The position numbers were made by a program, and so were the translations under genes. A stretch of DNA of 64,000 nucleotides from Mariniblastus sp. (GTDB taxonomy: Bacteria > Planctomycetota > Planctomycetia > Pirellulales > Pirellulaceae). The notes beneath the pieces were generated by a model. It saw only the letters and a list, made by a program, of their open reading frames with translations. It searched no databases and was not told the origin of the DNA. The DNA lies in NCBI GenBank assembly GCA_028823415.1, contig JAPKBL010000011.1:1-64000 (forward strand). The letters run 5' to 3'. This document shows, piece after piece, positions 18,136 through 30,663 of this stretch; position 1 is the first letter of the stretch, and each line of letters starts with the position of its first letter.

Positions 18136-20421
18136 ATGTCTATGCAATCTTCGGAACCACTATCCCCTCACAAAAGCCTCATTCGATGGGAGCTCAAGCT
18201 GCTATTTTGCGCGATCGTGATGTTCTCCATTGTTGGACTGACGTCACACCTTCAACCGTCACTGCGTGCCCAGGATCAGGACTTAAAAGCAGCCCCTGAA
18301 TTGACGCTGGTTGACCAAGGCCTCGACGAAACGACTCGCTTGATTCTCCGAACGCTCCGCGATTCCGATCCTCAATCATCCGAGGAGTTAGTGAACGCAG
18401 CAAAGCTGATGATTGACATTCGCCTCGACGAGGACGCTCGATTTTACATCGGCCAGATCTCAAAACTCAAATTAAACAACGAACAACTTTATATACTCCA
18501 AAACAAAGTCGGAGCAGATTTCTTTTCGAGTATTCACGGCAGTGATTCCCTTCAACCCGAGGGACGTATACTGGCGAGAAAAGTCCTCGCAGCTTCCAAA
18601 GCCCTGGCCAATTCGCCGGCACGCATTGACGACCTGATCAAGACGCTTAACAACCCCGACATTTCAGTTCGCTCGGAGGCCTTTCGAAAACTTCGGCGAC
18701 TGGGTGAACCTGCGGTGGCTCAGCTGTTGGAAGTCTTTGCTCAAAAAGATCGTGTTGCCGATTTCCCAGGGATCCGCGGAGCTCTAAAGAGCATGGGCAT
18801 CCATGCCCAAGGACCACTCCTGGGGGCCGCACGAGCCAACGATATTCAAGTTCAAGCAGAAGCTCTCAGAGCGTTAGGCTATTACCGAACCTCGGAATCA
18901 CTCGACGTAATGATGCGAGCCTACCTCTCTCCCAACGTACCAAATTCTCTTAAGGCAATCGCACTACAATCACTTGATCGCGCTGAATTTGGTTACGATC
19001 CGGCAATCATTGAAGATCGACTTTACCGCCGTTCTCGGGAATTCCTTACAGGAAAACGACCGGTTGATGGCGCCGTGCTTAGCTCGGTCACGATCTGGTA
19101 CTGGGACAACCAAAAGAAAAAGATGATTTCCTCCGAGCTGGATCAACTCACCGCTACGCGAGTGACGGCCGCCCGGCGAGCCGCCGATCTCTATGAGATC
19201 AATCCGGCTTTAAAGCGAAATCGTGAATTATACCTGCTCACGCAACTAGAGGCCGCGAAACGAATTGCCGGCCCAAGTAAAAATACCGATGTTGAATTGA
19301 TCCAAAAGACACTCGGGATAACCCGGGAAGAAACACAAGCAGTCCTCGCCGAGGCATTGAAACTAGAACTCGTTCCTGCCGCAATCGCCTGTTGCGAGTT
19401 GCTTGAGAAAATCGGAGACGAGTCATCGCTATCGGCGATTGCTGGCCAACCCGCAGGACTAATCGACGCGATTGTGTTTGGCGATAGGCACCTGCAGTTT
19501 GCCGCGATGAAAGCGATCGCAAACATCGACCCTCAAAAGGCATTTGCCGGCAATAGCTACATGATTAAGCTCGCCGTTTTCCTGGCTCAAAGCGAAAACC
19601 GACCTTCCGGTTTAATAGGACATAATCGAGAGGATCTCGCACAAAACTACGCCGCAACCTTGCTGTCACTTGGCCTGTACGGGCGAGCCGCTGGCTCCAG
19701 TCGTGATTTCTTTTATGCCGCCACGAGCGATCCTGACCTCGAAGTTCTGCTGGTAACCGACACGCTGAGCAATCCAAATTATGGAAATCTCATTCAACAA
19801 TTGAGAACTGATTGGCGTACGCGGCGTCTGCCCATTGCCCTCCTGTATCGCGATGCCGATCGAGGTCGTCGAACTTCAATCCAACTTCAAAACGATCCCT
19901 TGTTCACAGCAATCCCTTTTTCACTCCAGCTAAACCTAGTCGCAACCCATATTGAACGACTCGATGATCGCATCAAACCCTGGAAACTTTCTAATTTTGA
20001 TCGTCGCCGGCATGGTGCTTTTGCGATGCAATGGCTGGCGAAAATCTCCAGCGATCGGGATCGGTACTATTTCTATCGACTCAGTTCTCGCGAACAGGCG
20101 CAGCTGACCAAACTACTTTACTTGCCCGGATTTGCCGGTAGCGCAAGTGCAGTACTTGGAAGTCTCGGTACTCCCGAATCGCAACGCTCTTTGGTGGACT
20201 TTGCCAGCCAAAATGCTATTCCTCTCGATGAACGTGAAGTCGCTGCAGAGGCATTTTCGCAGTCGGTAAAAAAAGGTGGCACGCTACTGACGGTCGCGGA
20301 CATCCAACTTCAATACGATCGTTACCAAGCGAGCGCCAACGAATCAAAGGAAAGTCGCAAAATACTTGCTGACCTTCTCGACGCTATCGAAGAACGAAAA
20401 CGAACTGCTGGCGTTCAGTAA
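18136..20421 (+). CDS. HEAT-repeat-containing exported protein, 761 aa
   Basis: An N-terminal hydrophobic segment (about 22-42, LKLLFCAIVMFSIVGLTSHL) followed by SLRAQD looks like a signal peptide or anchor, so the rest is probably periplasmic. The body is a helical solenoid. Repeats resembling HEAT motifs are visible around residues 165-270 (SVRSEAFRKLRRLGEPAVAQLLEVF and IQVAEALRALGYYRTSE-like units) and again near 430-480 and 660-720. Such solenoids normally bind proteins; no catalytic motif is visible. I cannot assign a specific role. It is flanked by argH and a small secreted protein with gaps of about 230-270 bp, so it may be monocistronic. A short inverted repeat (CTAACG/CGTTAG, 18061-18083) precedes it. 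Confidence 0.75.
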   Translation: MSMQSSEPLSPHKSLIRWELKLLFCAIVMFSIVGLTSHLQPSLRAQDQDLKAAPELTLVDQGLDETTRLILRTLRDSDPQSSEELVNAAKLMIDIRLDEDARFYIGQISKLKLNNEQLYILQNKVGADFFSSIHGSDSLQPEGRILARKVLAASKALANSPARIDDLIKTLNNPDISVRSEAFRKLRRLGEPAVAQLLEVFAQKDRVADFPGIRGALKSMGIHAQGPLLGAARANDIQVQAEALRALGYYRTSESLDVMMRAYLSPNVPNSLKAIALQSLDRAEFGYDPAIIEDRLYRRSREFLTGKRPVDGAVLSSVTIWYWDNQKKKMISSELDQLTATRVTAARRAADLYEINPALKRNRELYLLTQLEAAKRIAGPSKNTDVELIQKTLGITREETQAVLAEALKLELVPAAIACCELLEKIGDESSLSAIAGQPAGLIDAIVFGDRHLQFAAMKAIANIDPQKAFAGNSYMIKLAVFLAQSENRPSGLIGHNREDLAQNYAATLLSLGLYGRAAGSSRDFFYAATSDPDLEVLLVTDTLSNPNYGNLIQQLRTDWRTRRLPIALLYRDADRGRRTSIQLQNDPLFTAIPFSLQLNLVATHIERLDDRIKPWKLSNFDRRRHGAFAMQWLAKISSDRDRYYFYRLSSREQAQLTKLLYLPGFAGSASAVLGSLGTPESQRSLVDFASQNAIPLDEREVAAEAFSQSVKKGGTLLTVADIQLQYDRYQASANESKESRKILADLLDAIEERKRTAGVQ

Positions 20422-20654
20422 TCGCAAGTTCGCCAGCGCGTTGATTCGCCATTGCACTGAGACAGATGTTTTTTCATCCGCTCCACGGAAAAACGCTGAC
20501 CTGCGAACCATTGGTGGCAGTTGATTTTCCCCAATTGCAATTTCTCATCCGCGAAAGCAGTGCAATCCTGGCATGATAGATTAAACTGGGATGAGTCGCT
20601 AATTTTGCCCGCCTGATTAATTTTGCCGTTTCTAAGAATGCCAAACATCTCTCA

Positions 20655-21329
20655 ATGATCAAAAGCATGACGTCTGATTTTCGAACAGCTTCGGCGACCC
20701 GGATTGTGGTTAGCTGCCTGTTTCTTACCATTCTCAACGGCGCCCACAGTTTGTCCGGACAGGAATTCCAGGGCGAACTGAGCCAATGGAAAACACATCG
20801 GCCCTCCGAAGCTCGCGTTTCCTTTATGATGCCGAAAAAGCCGGCCTTCGTCGAACGCAGTTTCTCCCCGCTAGAGGGGAAACCACCAATCAAAATCCGC
20901 ATTTACGTCTCCTCTGTCCTCGAGGGCGACGTGACCTTTATTTTCTCTTACCACGACCTTCACGCCGCGCCAGCCAATCGGCAGGCAATTAACGAAGCAC
21001 TTCAAGGAGTGGTGAGAGGGAGTGTTTTCAATGTATTTGGCAATCTACTTCCAGCCGAAGAGGTCGGCATGACGCAAAACCCGCTTCCTATTTCGCTGGG
21101 TGACAACCGCGGACTGCAATACGTCTATCGGTTTGCTCGGAAGAAAGAGCCGTTCATCGTCACTTCGCGAGTGTTTGCGGTCGGCCAAAGGGTATACCAG
21201 TTGAATTGCATCATGATTGAGAGCAATTATGACGCATTTATTCCCGCAAAGTTTTTAAAATCCATAGAACTTTATGATCCTGATTCCGATCTTCCTCCAC
21301 GGCCTCGGGCACGATTGCCCCAACGTTAG
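20655..21329 (+). CDS. Small secreted protein of unknown function, 224 aa
   Basis: A signal peptide is clear (hydrophobic core IVVSCLFLTILNGA, ending near LSGQE, residue 36). The mature part of about 190 residues begins with strands such as EARVSFMMPKKPAFVERSF. It ends with RVFAVGQRVYQLNCIMIESN and FLKSIELYDP, a layout seen in small periplasmic proteins with a PsbP/DcrB-like alpha-beta fold. That fold assignment is tentative. A Pro/Arg-rich tail (PPRPRARLPQR) follows. The ATG at 20655 is used; a second Met at residue 5 would also keep the signal. The gene lies between the HEAT-repeat gene and carB and has no obvious functional partner. Confidence 0.65.
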   Translation: MIKSMTSDFRTASATRIVVSCLFLTILNGAHSLSGQEFQGELSQWKTHRPSEARVSFMMPKKPAFVERSFSPLEGKPPIKIRIYVSSVLEGDVTFIFSYHDLHAAPANRQAINEALQGVVRGSVFNVFGNLLPAEEVGMTQNPLPISLGDNRGLQYVYRFARKKEPFIVTSRVFAVGQRVYQLNCIMIESNYDAFIPAKFLKSIELYDPDSDLPPRPRARLPQR

Positions 21330-21648
21330 ATCGCGTGCGATCCAACAAACCGTCGGTTGCAATTCGCGTACCTTTCCAGCGCACATCGTGATGTAAATCG
21401 TTACCTCAGTTGGATTTCTTCGCTCGACCGCGTGTTTTCAGTTTTAAACAAGAATTCCCTCAATTAAATTCTCGGCCACCGAATCAACGGTTTCCAATTA
21501 AAAAATCTAGGCTTCTGTTCGCTGATACCCGATTTATTTCACCAGTTTCTAGCGTACCGCACCTTGATAAAACGAGGACGATTGGTACGCTTGGGAAATT
21601 TTGTAAACCGAGGCATTTTTCGCCAATCATCGACAACAAGGGAATAGC
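21330..21648. other. 319-bp region upstream of carB
   Basis: The region holds a near-perfect palindrome right after the upstream stop (GATCGC-GT-GCGATC, 21329-21342) and a strong inverted repeat at 21551-21591. Otherwise it is AT-rich and non-coding. It should carry the carB promoter, since the carA gene is not adjacent. Confidence 0.5.
21551..21591 (+). promoter_or_regulatory. Inverted repeat in the carB leader
   Basis: AGCGTACC (21551-21558) and GGTACGCT (21584-21591) form a perfect 8-bp stem around 25 nt. Within the loop, CCT and AGG could pair further. The structure ends 57 nt before the carB GTG. It is a candidate leader RNA hairpin or operator; pyrimidine or arginine control of carbamoyl-phosphate synthesis would be logical, but nothing here proves it. 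Confidence 0.4.
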
Positions 21649-24894
<3,246 letters not shown>

Positions 24895-24992
24895 GCGGTG
24901 TCGGCATCCAAAAGATTTCCGACCCACCGGCGCAACATAAATGCGCTGGAGATACGTCCACTCCACCGACTTGGTTTTTCACAAATTAACCT

Positions 24993-25017
24993 CGAGGAAA
25001 CGCCTCGCGTTGGCGTT
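24993..25017 (+). promoter_or_regulatory. Two mutually exclusive hairpins upstream of bioA
   Basis: CGAGG/CCTCG (24993-24997 with 25003-25007) and AACGCC/GGCGTT (24999-25004 with 25012-25017) share bases, so only one can form at a time. They lie about 140 nt before bioA. The arrangement recalls a switching leader, but the stems are short and no U-tract follows, so it may be chance. Confidence 0.2.
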
Positions 25018-25153
25018 CAATATTCGCGAGCATTGATTTTGATCATTTACGCCTCGTCGCTCCTTGGACTAGGATATTTAATGATTGGAACACCTTAGAA
25101 ACTGAAGTTAGCCGCGAGAGCATGGGCGCTCCGACTCACGACGAAAGCCGAAC

Positions 25154-26530
25154 ATGAACCAGATAGACAACCCCAAAATAACAGAGAAAAACAAAGATTT
25201 GATGCGGCGCGACCTCGCCGTTCTTTGGCACCCCTGCACCCAAATGAAAGACCACGAGTCTTACCCTTTGATTCCGATTAAAAATGGAAAAGGGGTTTGG
25301 CTTCACGACTTCGACGGCAATCGCTACATCGACGCAATTAGTTCATGGTGGGTAAATATTTTTGGCCACGCCAATCCCACAATAAACGCCGCTTTATCAG
25401 AACAAGCCAATCAACTCGAACACGTCATCTTCGCCGGTTTCAGTCACGAACCGGGAATCCGCCTTGCCGAAAGACTAGTGGCAATGACGCCCAATGGACT
25501 CGATCGAGTGTTCTATGGTGACAACGGTTCGTCGGCCATCGAAATTGCTTTAAAAATGAGTTTCCATTATTGGAAAAACAAAGGGAGGCCTGAAAAAACT
25601 GAGTTCGTTAATCTAGCCAATAGTTACCATGGTGAAACATTCGGAGCGCTTGCCGTCGGCGATGTTGCTCTTTACAAAGAGACCTACGAACCCCTGTTGA
25701 TGACGTGCCGAACTGTTGAATCTCCCGATTGCTTCCATCGAGAAGAACAAGAATCGTGGGAAGAACACACCCTCCGAAAATTTGATTCGATGCGTCGTGA
25801 AATCGAACAAAACCACCAAACAATTGCGGCGGTGGTCATTGAACCCTTGATTCAATGTGCTGGTAATATGCGAATGTACCACGCCGTCTACCTGCGGCAA
25901 CTTCGCAAACTGTGTGATGAGTTTGACGTCCACTTGATTGCGGATGAGATCGCGGTTGGATTTGGCCGAACCGGAACCATGTTCGGATGCGAGCAAGCAG
26001 AAATTTCTCCCGATTTCCTTTGCGTAGGAAAGGGACTTACCGCCGGATACCTCCCGCTTTCAGCCGTACTGACGACGCAGAACGTATACGATGCATTTTA
26101 CGATGACTATGAAACATTACGGGCCTTTCTCCACTCGCACAGCTACACCGGAAACCCTTTGGCGTGTGGTGTTGCCTTGGCAACCTTGGACCTGTTTGAT
26201 TCCGAAAACACCATCGAGGAAAACCAAGCCACTGCCAAAGCAATGGGCGAAGCGTTTGCCCACCTCAACGATCACCCGCATGTTGCGGAAGTAAGGCAAA
26301 CGGGAATGGTCTTGGCTGCCGAAATGGTCAGCGACAAAAAAAATCGCGTGCCTTATCCTTGGCAACAACGGCGAGGCCTGAAAGTCTATCAGCACGGATT
26401 AAAAAACGAATGCCTGCTAAGACCGATCGGCAACGTGGTCTATTTAATGCCGCCCTATGTCATCAATCATGAACAAATCAATCACCTCGCAAAAATTGCG
26501 ACCGAAGGTATCCAACTCGCGACTCGCTAG
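25154..26530 (+). CDS. bioA: Adenosylmethionine-8-amino-7-oxononanoate aminotransferase
   Basis: BioA transfers an amino group, normally from S-adenosylmethionine, to 7-keto-8-aminopelargonate (KAPA), giving diaminopelargonate in biotin synthesis. It is a class III PLP aminotransferase. Visible features are the substrate-site WHPCTQMKDH (25-34), the phosphate-binding GDNGSSAIE (122-130), the Asp of LIADEIAVGFGRTG (about 261-274) and the PLP lysine Lys293 in CVGKGLTAGYLPLS. The WHPC(T/F)Q and SSWW (63-66) motifs are diagnostic for BioA over other class III enzymes. The length of 458 aa is normal. It opens the biotin cluster but is 146 bp from bioB, so an internal promoter is possible. Confidence 0.96.
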   Translation: MNQIDNPKITEKNKDLMRRDLAVLWHPCTQMKDHESYPLIPIKNGKGVWLHDFDGNRYIDAISSWWVNIFGHANPTINAALSEQANQLEHVIFAGFSHEPGIRLAERLVAMTPNGLDRVFYGDNGSSAIEIALKMSFHYWKNKGRPEKTEFVNLANSYHGETFGALAVGDVALYKETYEPLLMTCRTVESPDCFHREEQESWEEHTLRKFDSMRREIEQNHQTIAAVVIEPLIQCAGNMRMYHAVYLRQLRKLCDEFDVHLIADEIAVGFGRTGTMFGCEQAEISPDFLCVGKGLTAGYLPLSAVLTTQNVYDAFYDDYETLRAFLHSHSYTGNPLACGVALATLDLFDSENTIEENQATAKAMGEAFAHLNDHPHVAEVRQTGMVLAAEMVSDKKNRVPYPWQQRRGLKVYQHGLKNECLLRPIGNVVYLMPPYVINHEQINHLAKIATEGIQLATR

Positions 26531-26676
26531 GCAGCCACATTCTCCAATACAATTAGAGAGCCCCATTCCTTAAATTTGCCACAAATAACGTCCAATTCAC
26601 GCGCCTACTCCTATCCCTCGCCGCTCCCACGTTGGGTTATACTGTAAGACTCTGGATGAAATACTTGGAATTTTAA

Positions 26677-27732
26677 ATGACACAAATCACGACAACCGAA
26701 CCCGAACAATTAAAACAAAACTGGACCCGCGAAACGGTCGCGGAACTGTTTGCACTCCCGCTAATGGACTTAATTTTCCAGGCTCAAACGGTTCACCGCG
26801 CACACCACGACCCCAATCAAGTCCAGCTCAGTAGCTTGCTAAGTATTAAGACCGGAGCTTGCCCAGAGGACTGCGCCTACTGCCCGCAGAGCGCTCGCTA
26901 TAAGACCGGCCTCAAGCCCGAACGCTTAATGCCGGTCGAACAGATCATCGAGGCTGCCAAAAAAGCCAAATCTAACGGCGCCGGACGGTTTTGCATGGGA
27001 GCCGCGTGGCGGAGCCCCAAGGACGGCGATATTGCTGCGGTCGCAGAAGCAGTCGCTGCCGTAAAAGAGTTAGGATTGGAAACGTGCGCCACTCTCGGAA
27101 TGCTAACCGAAGCACATGCGGATAAATTAAACGAAGCGGGATTGGATTATTACAATCACAACCTCGACACCTCCCCGGAGTATTACGGAGAAATCATCTC
27201 GACGCGAACCTACGACGACCGCCTCGAAACACTCGAAAATGTCCGACAAGCAGGGATGAAAGTCTGCTGTGGCGGAATCGTTGGCATGGGCGAATCGCAA
27301 AACGACCGTGTCGGTTTATTAACCACACTTGCCAATCTCGACCCTCCTCCGGAAAGCGTTCCGATAAATAACTTGGTTAAAATTGCGGGCACACCTTTGG
27401 CAGATCTCGAAAATATCGACTCCTTTGATTTCATTCGAACAATCGCGGTCGCGAGAATACTGATGCCGACTTCTTACGTCCGACTTTCCGCTGGACGCGA
27501 AGAAATGAACGACGAAATGCAGGCATTGTGCTTTATGTCAGGTGCTAATTCGTTATTCTACGGCGAACAATTATTAACGACCGGTAACGCGACCGTAAAC
27601 CACGACCGTGAATTATTCCGGCGGCTTGGGATTAACAGCACCTCGCCAGAGGCACCCAGCGAAACGGTGGATTCTTGCAATTCAAATCAGGATGCAGGAT
27701 CGTGCGGTTGTCATCACGGTGAAGGCGGATAA
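26677..27732 (+). CDS. bioB: Biotin synthase
   Basis: BioB is a radical S-adenosylmethionine enzyme that inserts sulfur into dethiobiotin to make biotin. The radical SAM cluster motif is Cys62-x3-Cys66-x2-Cys69 ([16 protein letters not shown]). The [13 protein letters not shown] motif is typical of BioB, as are [11 protein letters not shown] and the late RLSAGRE arginine that contacts the [2Fe-2S] cluster. The C-terminal tail has an extra Cys-rich end ([19 protein letters not shown]) whose role is unknown. The length of 351 aa is usual. TATACT about 40 nt upstream of the ATG could be a -10 element. The gene precedes bioF by 54 bp. Confidence 0.97.
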   Translation: MTQITTTEPEQLKQNWTRETVAELFALPLMDLIFQAQTVHRAHHDPNQVQLSSLLSIKTGACPEDCAYCPQSARYKTGLKPERLMPVEQIIEAAKKAKSNGAGRFCMGAAWRSPKDGDIAAVAEAVAAVKELGLETCATLGMLTEAHADKLNEAGLDYYNHNLDTSPEYYGEIISTRTYDDRLETLENVRQAGMKVCCGGIVGMGESQNDRVGLLTTLANLDPPPESVPINNLVKIAGTPLADLENIDSFDFIRTIAVARILMPTSYVRLSAGREEMNDEMQALCFMSGANSLFYGEQLLTTGNATVNHDRELFRRLGINSTSPEAPSETVDSCNSNQDAGSCGCHHGEGG

Positions 27733-27786
27733 ACCAGGAAATCATCGAGATACACTCTCTTCCATCCTCGATTCGGTAGTTCGAAT

Positions 27787-28971
27787 ATGCCCTGGCGTGA
27801 ACAACTAATTCAACAACACCGAAACCGAGTGGCGGCAAAGACTTGGCGACAGCGGCACGCGACCCAAAGCCCTGTCGGTCGCGAGTTGAAAATTAAAGGT
27901 CGAACCTATCTGAACTTTTGCAGCAACGACTATCTTGGGCTCGCCAACCATCCTGCCCTTTCCGCCGCCGCGATCGAGGCCACTACAGATCGAGGAACGG
28001 GCGCCGCCGCATCCCACCTGATCTGTGGCCATCAAGATATTCATCAAGAATTAGAAAATGAACTCGCGGCGCATACGGGAGCAGAAAAGGCAATTGCATT
28101 TTCGACCGGATACATGGCCAACCTCGCAATTCCTCAGACCTTTCTCAAACGAGGTGACCTGGTTCTGCAAGATCGTTTGAACCATGCCTCTCTCGTTGAA
28201 GCAGGTAGATATTGCGAAGCCAACTTGAAAAGATATCGCCACCTTGACTTTGCCCATGCCCAAAATATTCTCCTGAAATCAAGCGCTAATAAAAAACTTC
28301 TCACCACCGACGGTGTTTTCAGCATGGATGGCGACCAGGCGCCACTTCGCGAACTCACGGAAATCTGCCGCCAAACAGAAACCCTGTTGCTCGTCGACGA
28401 TGCCCACGGCTTCGGAGTTCTCGGTAAAACGGGAGCCGGCTCGCTTGAACAACACGGGATCTCCGTCGGTGCTGGCGTGTTAATGCTGGGCACACTTGGA
28501 AAAGCGGCGGGTAGCTTTGGCGCCTTCATCGCGGGCGATGCCGTCTACATCGATTCACTGCTCCAGCAAGCTAGATCTTATATTTACACGACCGCCCTGC
28601 CCCCTGCGGTCGTTGCCGCATCGCGCGCTGCGATTCATATCTTTCAAACGGAACCGGAGCGCCGGGAGAAACTGAATTCAAATATCAATTACTTCCGACA
28701 GGCCGTCGCGAAGCTCCATTACCCAACCGTTGATTCCAAAACTGCAATCCAGCCAGTCCTTCTCGGCGATTCAAAAACCGCGATCCAAGCAACGCAATTA
28801 CTCCAACAACAGGGAATCTGGATCACTGCAATCCGCCCACCCACCGTGCCTGACGGTACCGCGCGAATTCGAATTACGATTTCATGTGAGCATCGTCAGA
28901 GCGACCTTGATCAACTCATCGATGTACTCGGCTCCGATGCCATGCTCGCACTTGCGGGAGGGGGCCAATGA
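27787..28971 (+). CDS. bioF: 8-amino-7-oxononanoate synthase
   Basis: BioF condenses pimeloyl-ACP (or -CoA) with L-alanine to form 8-amino-7-oxononanoate (KAPA), the first step of biotin ring assembly. It is a PLP enzyme of the alpha-oxoamine synthase family. Evidence includes FCSNDYLGLANHP (about 44-56), GTGAAASHLICG (70-81), VDDAHGFGVLGKTGAG (about 203-218) and the PLP Lys239 in MLGTLGKAAGSFG. The length of 394 aa is standard. The stop overlaps the start of the next gene by 4 bp (ATGA, 28968-28971), which indicates coupled translation in a bioF-bioH-bioC block. Confidence 0.96.
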   Translation: MPWREQLIQQHRNRVAAKTWRQRHATQSPVGRELKIKGRTYLNFCSNDYLGLANHPALSAAAIEATTDRGTGAAASHLICGHQDIHQELENELAAHTGAEKAIAFSTGYMANLAIPQTFLKRGDLVLQDRLNHASLVEAGRYCEANLKRYRHLDFAHAQNILLKSSANKKLLTTDGVFSMDGDQAPLRELTEICRQTETLLLVDDAHGFGVLGKTGAGSLEQHGISVGAGVLMLGTLGKAAGSFGAFIAGDAVYIDSLLQQARSYIYTTALPPAVVAASRAAIHIFQTEPERREKLNSNINYFRQAVAKLHYPTVDSKTAIQPVLLGDSKTAIQATQLLQQQGIWITAIRPPTVPDGTARIRITISCEHRQSDLDQLIDVLGSDAMLALAGGGQ

Positions 28972-29729
28972 CAATCCCCCTCGTCCTGCTTCACGGATGG
29001 GGCGTCAACGCCGCGATCTGGAGTACCCTCATTCCCCAACTCGAACCTGAATTCGAACTGCACATCATCGATCTTCCCGGGTACGGAGATTCGCCTCTCG
29101 CTCATCCCGAAATGTCGTTAGCGGAAGTAACCGAAGCCGTCCTGCATCGTGCGCCCGACCAAGCAGTCTGGGCCGGGTGGTCGCTCGGCGGCACAATCGC
29201 GATTAATGCCGCCCTGACACGTCCGGAGCGAATTAAGAAGCTTCAATTGATATCGACGACCCCGCGATTTCTCGCTGGCGCTGATTGGGAATGCGGCGTC
29301 GAAAGGGAAGCATTTGAAAAACTCGCCATCAGTTTTCGCGGTGACTACCCAAAAGCACTGCAATCGTTCTTGCGACTCCAACTCTATCGAGCAGATCGAG
29401 CTCAGCAGCGAATTTTTCGTCAATTCGCAAAAGACCTAACCGCTCAATTAGTAGCCCACCACACTCCATCGGTAGCGACACTTCAAAACGGACTCACGAT
29501 TCTTGCCAATACTGATCTACGACCCCAGCTACAAAATCTGACGGTCGATACCCAAATTATTGCCGGGAAAAATGACACGCTCGTGCCCTCCGGAGCCAGC
29601 CACTACCTTTACGAACATCTACCCAAAAAACATTCGTTCGTCAAAATGGACACAGGACACATCCCTTTTCTAGAATCCACCAATGGGTACATTGAAGCGC
29701 TAAAACGATTTGCCAATACTGACCTATGA
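28968..29729 (+). CDS. bioH: Pimeloyl-ACP methyl ester esterase-like alpha/beta hydrolase
   Basis: BioH removes the methyl group from pimeloyl-ACP methyl ester and so ends the disguised fatty-acid route to pimelate. The alpha/beta hydrolase fold is shown by LLHGWGVNAAIW (about 7-18), the nucleophile elbow GWSLGG with Ser72, the acid in IIAGKNDTLVP and the His in DTGHIPFLE. The nucleophile motif and the cap region match BioH of Gammaproteobacteria. The position between bioF and bioC, with 4-bp overlaps on both sides, strongly supports the role. Another esterase type doing the same job cannot be excluded from sequence alone. Confidence 0.88.
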   Translation: MTIPLVLLHGWGVNAAIWSTLIPQLEPEFELHIIDLPGYGDSPLAHPEMSLAEVTEAVLHRAPDQAVWAGWSLGGTIAINAALTRPERIKKLQLISTTPRFLAGADWECGVEREAFEKLAISFRGDYPKALQSFLRLQLYRADRAQQRIFRQFAKDLTAQLVAHHTPSVATLQNGLTILANTDLRPQLQNLTVDTQIIAGKNDTLVPSGASHYLYEHLPKKHSFVKMDTGHIPFLESTNGYIEALKRFANTDL

Positions 29730-30496
29730 AACTTGCCAAAGATCAAATCGCTCGCCAATTCAGTCGTGCCGCATCGACCTACGATACAGCTGCGCAACTG
29801 CAAAATGAAATGGCAGAAATTTTGATCGACGCAATCCCTGACCACTCCCAAGGGACGCTCGTCGATCTCGGATGCGGTACCGGTTGGCCGCTCCAACAAC
29901 TGAGGCAAACCAGTGATTACGACATGACCGCGATCGACATCGCTCCGGGAATGATCGAAATGGCCCGTCAAAAGGTGCCACAAGTCAATTTCATCTGCTG
30001 CGATCTTGAACGCACCCCATTATCCGATGATTTTGCCGATATCATATTTTCCAATGCAGCCATCCAATGGTGCGATACGGCAAGGGCACTCACCGAAATG
30101 AATCGAATCGCCAAGCCGAACGCTAACCTTTTGCTCTCCACCTTTGGCCCATCCACCTTCATTGAAATCCGTTCTGCGTGGGAAGCGATTGGAGATCGTT
30201 CGGATCGCATCCACAAATTCGAAAACCCGCAAACCATTGAACGCGTTCTCGAAGAACTTGAGTTGAAAAATATCGCAATCAGGCGGGAGAACCGGCAGCT
30301 CATTTATCATTCAGTTGACGATTTATTTCGGGGGATTCGAAACCTCGGTGCCACCAACGCTTCGTCCAATCGTCAACCGGGCTTATTAGGCAAGGAACGA
30401 TACCGCCAGTTTAAAGCCGTTTTTGAGAATCGACTGGCCAAGAATAATCGACTCGAACTGACGTTTGACTGCATTTTTGTCGTCGCCCAAAACTAA
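29726..30496 (+). CDS. bioC: Malonyl-ACP O-methyltransferase
   Basis: BioC methylates malonyl-ACP, using S-adenosylmethionine, so that it can prime pimelate synthesis. The N-terminus AKDQIARQFSRAASTYDTAAQLQ is the typical BioC entry. The SAM-binding motif LVDLGCGTGW lies at 45-54, and the later motifs are IDIAPGMIEMAR and FADIIFSNAAIQWC. The length of 256 aa is normal. It ends the biotin cluster; 167 bp of non-coding sequence follow before kdsC. No dethiobiotin synthetase (bioD) gene is present anywhere in the window. Confidence 0.93.
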   Translation: MKLAKDQIARQFSRAASTYDTAAQLQNEMAEILIDAIPDHSQGTLVDLGCGTGWPLQQLRQTSDYDMTAIDIAPGMIEMARQKVPQVNFICCDLERTPLSDDFADIIFSNAAIQWCDTARALTEMNRIAKPNANLLLSTFGPSTFIEIRSAWEAIGDRSDRIHKFENPQTIERVLEELELKNIAIRRENRQLIYHSVDDLFRGIRNLGATNASSNRQPGLLGKERYRQFKAVFENRLAKNNRLELTFDCIFVVAQN

Positions 30497-30663
30497 TTAG
30501 CTCCCACCCCCGTAGCGATTTCTCGACCGACGCTAAGGCTGAATCGAGTAAAAAAAGAAAGTGCTAGCGTTGCATGCCCCCTCTTCCAACGTTGCTCCCC
30601 GATAGGCTTCTAAGATAACCTAACACATTGAATTTTTTGAACTTTGCAAGATGGCTGGCGTAA

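Noticed and set aside
24898-25098. 66-codon open frame just after carB with a hydrophobic C-terminal segment
   Set aside because: The GTG start follows the carB stop by 3 bp without a ribosome site, the N-terminal two thirds have no coding character, and no later start would give a sensible protein.
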